The position numbers and the translations under genes were made by a program. 44,025 nt of DNA from an uncultured Ralstonia sp. (lineage in GTDB: Bacteria > Pseudomonadota > Gammaproteobacteria > Burkholderiales > Burkholderiaceae), in the NCBI GenBank assembly GCA_913056305.1, contig CAJXMR010000020.1:1-44025 (forward strand). The letters are read 5' to 3'. Shown one piece after another: positions 40,285-44,025 of the stretch (position 1 is its first letter; each line of letters opens with the position of its first letter). Below the pieces are notes generated by a model. That model was given only the letters and a program-made list of their open reading frames with translations, did no database searches and was not told the DNA's origin.

Positions 40285-41067
40285 TTAGAGCTGGGCCAGC
40301 TTCTCCAGCATCTGGTCGGAGGTCTGCACCGACTTGCTGTTGATCTCGTACGCGCGCTGCGTCTGGATCATGTTGACCATTTCCTCGACCACGTTCACGT
40401 TGGACGTTTCCACGTAGTTCTGGCTGAGCACGCCCGTGCCGTTGGCGCCCGGGGTGGCCAGGTTGGCGGTACCAGCAGCCTCGGTTTCGGCGTACAGGTT
40501 CTCGCCCAGGCTGCGCAGGCCGGCCGGGTTGATGAAGTTGGCCAGCTGGAACGTGCCCACCTGGGTGTTGTTGACCGTACCCGGCGTGGTGACGGTCACG
40601 ATACCGTCCTTGCCAATCGTCAGGCTGGTGGCGTTCTGCGGCACGGTGATGGCGGGTTGCACCGGGTAGCCAGCAGCCGTCACCAACTGACCCTGCGCGT
40701 TGATCTGGAAGCTGCCGTCACGCGTGTAGGCCAGCGTGCCGTCGGGCATCTGCACCTGGAAGAAGCCGTTGCCGTTGATGGCCACGTCGGTCGAGTTGCC
40801 GGTCTGCTGCAGGTTGCCCTGCGTGTGCAGACGCTCGGTGGCCACCACGCGCGTGCCGGTACCGATCTGCATGCCCGAGGGCAGCGTGGTCTGCTGCGAC
40901 GACTGCGCACCCGGCTCGCGCACGTTCTGGTACAGCAAGTCTTCGAACACGGCGCGCGAGCGCTTGAAGCCGGTCGTGTTGACGTTCGCCAGGTTGTTCG
41001 AGATCACGTCCAGCTGGGTTTGCTGGGCGTCCATCCCGGTCTTGGAAATCCACAGGGAGCGAATCAT
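40285..41067 (-). CDS. flgG: Flagellar distal rod protein FlgG
   Basis: The 260-residue product is the distal rod subunit. It begins [20 protein letters not shown] with [20 protein letters not shown]. The FlgG-specific segment [20 protein letters not shown] follows, and the end is [20 protein letters not shown] with [16 protein letters not shown]. Length and both signatures are canonical. Confidence 0.98.
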   Translation of the reverse strand: MIRSLWISKTGMDAQQTQLDVISNNLANVNTTGFKRSRAVFEDLLYQNVREPGAQSSQQTTLPSGMQIGTGTRVVATERLHTQGNLQQTGNSTDVAINGNGFFQVQMPDGTLAYTRDGSFQINAQGQLVTAAGYPVQPAITVPQNATSLTIGKDGIVTVTTPGTVNNTQVGTFQLANFINPAGLRSLGENLYAETEAAGTANLATPGANGTGVLSQNYVETSNVNVVEEMVNMIQTQRAYEINSKSVQTSDQMLEKLAQL

Positions 41068-41106
41068 GTTCGGGTCCTAGGTTGGGTTCTCTTGAGGCCC
41101 GCCGCT

Positions 41107-41844
41107 TCAGGCGTGGCGCAGCAGTTCGTTGGCCGATTGCGCGTTGGTGTCGCCCGTGTGCAGCGCCTTCATCTGCATCTCGAGCTGGCGCGAGATTTCG
41201 ATCATGTTGACCAGCGAGTCGGTCAGGTTGACGTTGCTGCCTTCCAGCGCGCCGCCAGTAACGCGGACTTTCTCGTCCACGCTGGCATCCTGGCCGTCGC
41301 GCTGGCGGAACAGACCGTCCGTGCCACGGTCAAGGTTGGCCGGGTCGATGTTGACCAGCTTGAGCCGGCCCAGTGCCACGGGCGGGGTGCGGTTGTCTGC
41401 GCTGATCGCGTTGACGGTGCCGTCCTTGGCAAACTGCACCGTGGTGTCGGGCGGCAGCGTGATCGGGCCGCCATCGCCCATCACCGGCTGGCCGGACAGC
41501 GTCTGGATGGTGCCGTCCGCGCCCAGCTGGAACGTGCCGGCGCGGGTGTAGGCCTCGCTGCCGTCAGCGGCCTGCACGGCAAAGTAGCCCTGCCCGTCGA
41601 TGGCCACGTCCAGGCTGCGGCCGGTGGTCTCGATCGGGCCCGGGCTCACGTCGGTGCCGATGGCCGAAGCCATCACGTAGCTGCGCGTGGGCGAGCCGTC
41701 GCCTTCCACGCCCACCGTATGGAACGCGTCGATCTGGGCCTTGAAACCGGTGGTGCTGGCGTTGGCGAGGTTGTTGGCGCTGGCGGCCTGCTGGTCGAAC
41801 AGGTGCTTCGCGCCGGTCATCGCCACGTAGATCATGCGGTCCAT
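41107..41844 (-). CDS. flgF: Flagellar proximal rod protein FlgF
   Basis: The 245-residue product is a proximal rod subunit: MDRMIYVAMTGAKHLFDQQA with NNLANASTTGFKAQIDAF at the N-terminus, and NLTDSLVNMIEISRQLEMQM at the C-terminus. It is separated from flgE by 146 nt that are almost entirely occupied by an inverted-repeat element, whereas the other gaps in this operon are 11-42 nt. Confidence 0.97.
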   Translation of the reverse strand: MDRMIYVAMTGAKHLFDQQAASANNLANASTTGFKAQIDAFHTVGVEGDGSPTRSYVMASAIGTDVSPGPIETTGRSLDVAIDGQGYFAVQAADGSEAYTRAGTFQLGADGTIQTLSGQPVMGDGGPITLPPDTTVQFAKDGTVNAISADNRTPPVALGRLKLVNIDPANLDRGTDGLFRQRDGQDASVDEKVRVTGGALEGSNVNLTDSLVNMIEISRQLEMQMKALHTGDTNAQSANELLRHA

Positions 41845-41865
41845 GGTGGGTTCCTCTCAAATATG

Positions 41866-41990
41866 GAAACGTGATCAAAATGAAGCGAAGCGGTTCTGGT
41901 GGTTTGGCGGCGTCGCAGACAGTACAAGAAGTACGGCAAGACGCGAGGTTTCCAACTTCGGGACCGCCAGAATCGTTTTGAGCACGTTTC
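41866..41990. mobile_element. Correia-like miniature inverted-repeat element between flgE and flgF
   Basis: Outer inverted repeats GAAACGTGATCAAAA (41866-41880) and TTTTGAGCACGTTTC (41976-41990) match in 14 of 15 positions. An inner pair, CGGTTCTGGTGGT and ACCGCCAGAATCG, matches in 11 of 13. A central palindromic GTACAAGAAGTAC lies within GCGTC...GACGC arms. The minus-strand core CCGTACTTCTTGTACTGTCT is, from memory, nearly the same as the core of neisserial Correia elements. The 125-bp size also fits that class. It abuts the flgE stop codon. No terminal TA duplication is obvious. Confidence 0.6.
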
Positions 41991-43196
41991 TTAGCGCAGG
42001 CTGACCAGCGTCTGGAGGATGGTGTCCTCCGTCTTGATGGTCTGCGCGTTGGCCTGGTACGAGCGCTGGGCGACGATCATGTTGACCAGCTCCTGGCTCA
42101 GGTCCACGTTGGACTGCTCCACCGCCGACGATTGCAGCAGGCCGAACGAACCCATGCCCGGCGTGCCCAGCGTGGGCGCGCCGGAATCGGCCGTTTCCAC
42201 CCACTGGTTGGCGCCGATGTTCTGCAGGCCGCCGTCGGCCTTGAAGTTGGCCATGGCGATCTGGCCCAGCACCGCGGTGCGGCCGTTCGAGTAGCGCGCC
42301 GTGATGGTGCCGTCGGTGCCCACGCCGTAGCTGGCCAGGCGGCCGGTGGCGTAGCCGTCTTGCGTGACGGTGGTGTCGTTGAAGCCACCGCCGTACTGCG
42401 TCGTGCCGGTCAGGTCGATGTTCGTGATGGTCATGCCCGCAAACGTGACCGGAATCTTGGTGGGCGCAGACGTGACCTGACCGCTGCTGTTGAAGGTGAG
42501 CGAGGTGATCGGGTTGCCGGTGGTCGGGTTGGCGCCGTCCACCTGTGCGTACACGTCCCAGCCGGCGGCGGTGCGCACGTAGTAGTTGGTCAGCATGTGC
42601 GACGTACCGGTGCCGTCATACACCTGCTCCGACACCGAGTGGTTGAACGTGGCCGAGTTGGTGGCCGAGAACGGCGTGGTGGTCGGCACCGTGCCGGCGG
42701 CGTCCAGGTTGATGGCGAACGCGGTGTTGGTGGTGGCCAGCGGCGCCAGGTCGTTGACCGGAATCTTCAGGTTGGTCAGCACGGCGGTGTTGACCTTGCC
42801 GTTGGTGTCCACGCCGTAGCCGGTCAGGTTCTGGCCGGTGGCGGAGATGATGTAGCCGTTCTTGTCGGTCTGGAACTGGCCGTTGCGCGTGTACGAAACC
42901 TGGCCGCTGCCCGGATTCACCACGCGGTAGAAGCCCGTGCCGTTAATGGCGATATCCAGCGGGTTGCCCGTCACCGTGACGTTGCCCTGGGTGAACGACT
43001 GCGTCACCTTGGTCACCTGCACGCCCTGGCCCACGGCGTTGTCGGTGGCGCCCACCAACGAACGGGCGTAGACGTCACCAAAGTCCACCGTGCCGGACTT
43101 GAAGCCCACGGTGTTGGCGTTGGCCACGTTGTTGCCGATCACGTCGAGGTTTTTGGAGGCGGCATCGAGACCGCTCAAGCCTTGCTGGAATCCCAT
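41991..43196 (-). CDS. flgE: Flagellar hook protein FlgE
   Basis: The 401-residue hook subunit begins MGFQQGLSGLDAASKNLDVI with GNNVANANTVGFKSGTVDFG, the rod/hook N-terminal signature. It ends VDLSQELVNMIVAQRSYQAN with AQTIKTEDTILQTLVSLR. A good GGGAGAA precedes the ATG. Its stop codon is the last base triplet before the inverted-repeat element at 41866-41990. Confidence 0.98.
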   Translation of the reverse strand: MGFQQGLSGLDAASKNLDVIGNNVANANTVGFKSGTVDFGDVYARSLVGATDNAVGQGVQVTKVTQSFTQGNVTVTGNPLDIAINGTGFYRVVNPGSGQVSYTRNGQFQTDKNGYIISATGQNLTGYGVDTNGKVNTAVLTNLKIPVNDLAPLATTNTAFAINLDAAGTVPTTTPFSATNSATFNHSVSEQVYDGTGTSHMLTNYYVRTAAGWDVYAQVDGANPTTGNPITSLTFNSSGQVTSAPTKIPVTFAGMTITNIDLTGTTQYGGGFNDTTVTQDGYATGRLASYGVGTDGTITARYSNGRTAVLGQIAMANFKADGGLQNIGANQWVETADSGAPTLGTPGMGSFGLLQSSAVEQSNVDLSQELVNMIVAQRSYQANAQTIKTEDTILQTLVSLR

Positions 43197-43238
43197 TGTG
43201 TTCTCCCGTTGGAAGATGAAAGCGCTGCGGACAGCCTG

Positions 43239-43889
43239 TTATTGAATGGTCGTGATGCTGGACAGAGCAGCCGTGCCGCCCGAGGCCAACTGCAATTGCG
43301 TGGTGCCGTTGCTGATGTTCACACCGGTGACGGTGGTGCTGGCGAGCGTGCTGGCCGTGGTGGTCTTGCCCGACTTCGTGGCCGACACCGCCATCTTGTA
43401 CTGGCCGTCGGCCAGCGTATTGCCCTTGTCGTCCTTGCCGTTCCAGGTGAAGTTGGTCGAGCCGCTGGACAGCGAGCCCAGGTCGACGGTGCGCACCGCC
43501 ACGCCGGCGGAATTGGTGATGGTGACCACCGCGTCGTCGGCGCCACTCGGGGCCGACACGCCAAAGCTGGCCGTGCCCGAAGCCAGCGTCAGGCTCGACG
43601 ACGGCGCCTGCACGGTACGGCCGATCAGCGCGGCGCCCTGCGAGGCGGCCGACTGCGAGGCCAGGTTGGTCATCGTCGTGTTCAGGTTCTGGATGCCGCT
43701 CACGGTGTTGATCTGGGCCAGCTGCGCAGTCATCTGCGAGTTGTCCATCGGGTTGAGCGGGTCCTGGTTTTGCAGCTGGGTCACCAGCAGCTTCATGAAC
43801 GTGTTCTGCAAGTCCGCGCCGGTTTGGGCGGTCAGGCTGCTGGTGGTGGACGACGTGCTGGTGGCGCTGGTGGTCGAGCTGACGGTCAT
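43239..43889 (-). CDS. flgD: Flagellar hook-capping/assembly protein FlgD
   Basis: FlgD is the scaffold needed for hook polymerisation. The 216-residue product has a Ser/Thr-rich start and the conserved DLQNTFMKLLVTQLQNQDPL with NPMDNSQMTAQLAQINTVSG. An Ig-like C-terminal FlgD domain follows (FTWNGKDDKGNTLADGQYKM). It lies between flgC and flgE, 42 nt from flgE. Confidence 0.97.
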   Translation of the reverse strand: MTVSSTTSATSTSSTTSSLTAQTGADLQNTFMKLLVTQLQNQDPLNPMDNSQMTAQLAQINTVSGIQNLNTTMTNLASQSAASQGAALIGRTVQAPSSSLTLASGTASFGVSAPSGADDAVVTITNSAGVAVRTVDLGSLSSGSTNFTWNGKDDKGNTLADGQYKMAVSATKSGKTTTASTLASTTVTGVNISNGTTQLQLASGGTAALSSITTIQ

Positions 43890-43918
43890 TTTCTTGTCTC
43901 GCTTGTACGGTGGGCGGC

Positions 43919-44025
43919 TTACTGGCCGAGCGTGAGGGCCTTGGAGGCCATCGTCTTGGTGGTGTTGGCAACTTCCACGTTGGCCTGGTACGAGCGCGAG
44001 GCGGAAATCATGTTGACCATCTCGT
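43919..44025 (-). CDS. flgC: Flagellar rod protein FlgC (partial, C-terminus only)
   Basis: The visible 35 residues read [20 protein letters not shown] and then [14 protein letters not shown], ending at TAA (43919-43921). This is the conserved C-terminal rod signature, and the position before flgD identifies flgC. The start lies beyond the right edge. flgB is expected further right. Confidence 0.93.
   Translation of the reverse strand, partial: EMVNMISASRSYQANVEVANTTKTMASKALTLGQ

Noticed and set aside
1-44025. CRISPR arrays, tRNA or rRNA genes, transposase genes, phage genes
   Set aside because: I looked for regularly spaced repeats, RNA-gene features and recombinase motifs and saw none. 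Only the non-coding inverted-repeat element at 41866-41990 resembles a mobile element.

Overview
The window is a GC-rich (about 65%) beta-proteobacterial flagellar super-locus. Gene content, gene order and the flagellin N-terminus point to the genus Ralstonia. The flg22-equivalent segment of FliC reads QRLSTGLRVNSAKDDV followed by AAYAVS, which is close to the divergent form I recall from the R. solanacearum species complex. The genus is an inference from recalled protein features, not a database match.

Layout from left to right. (1) 1-3479, minus strand: fliH (partial), fliG and fliF, the export regulator, rotor and MS ring. (2) 3720-18005, plus strand: a flagellar glycan-modification island. 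It opens with fliE and a TPR glycosyltransferase. It continues with a tightly overlapping run of ten sugar-nucleotide, tailoring and assembly genes and a third glycosyltransferase. It closes with a second fliE, an ohr-ohrR peroxide-resistance pair, and a second copy of the TPR glycosyltransferase. (3) 18095-22050, minus strand: fliT, fliS, fliD and fliC (filament chaperones, cap, flagellin), with sigma28-like promoters before fliC and fliDST. (4) 22465-25024: a receiver-degenerate LuxR-type regulator and a convergent PAS-GGDEF-EAL cyclic-di-GMP enzyme. (5) 25323-29551, plus strand: fliLMNOPQR (stator-associated protein, C-ring and export gate). (6) 29552-34145: non-flagellar genes, namely a 1-Cys peroxiredoxin, a SulP anion transporter, an ACT-domain protein and a DUF1275 membrane protein. 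(7) 34222-44025, minus strand: flgL and flgK behind a sigma28-like promoter, then flgJ, I, H, G, F, E, D and partial C (rod, rings, hook). A 125-bp Correia-like inverted-repeat element sits between flgE and flgF.

How the parts work together. The island probably makes a CDP-activated, C-methylated 4-amino-4,6-dideoxyhexose that is further acylated, methylated or hydroxylated. Two soluble TPR glycosyltransferases and one other family-2 glycosyltransferase would then transfer it to flagellin in the cytoplasm. There is no Wzx, Wzy or membrane priming transferase, which argues against O-antigen assembly. The promoter set matches the usual late-gene hierarchy: hook and basal-body genes first, then fliC, fliDST and flgKL under sigma28.

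Points most worth a second look are the duplicated fliE/glycosyltransferase pair bracketing the island, the predicted branched amino sugar, the phospho-acceptor-less response regulator, the Correia-like element, and the enlarged FliD with an internal module duplication.
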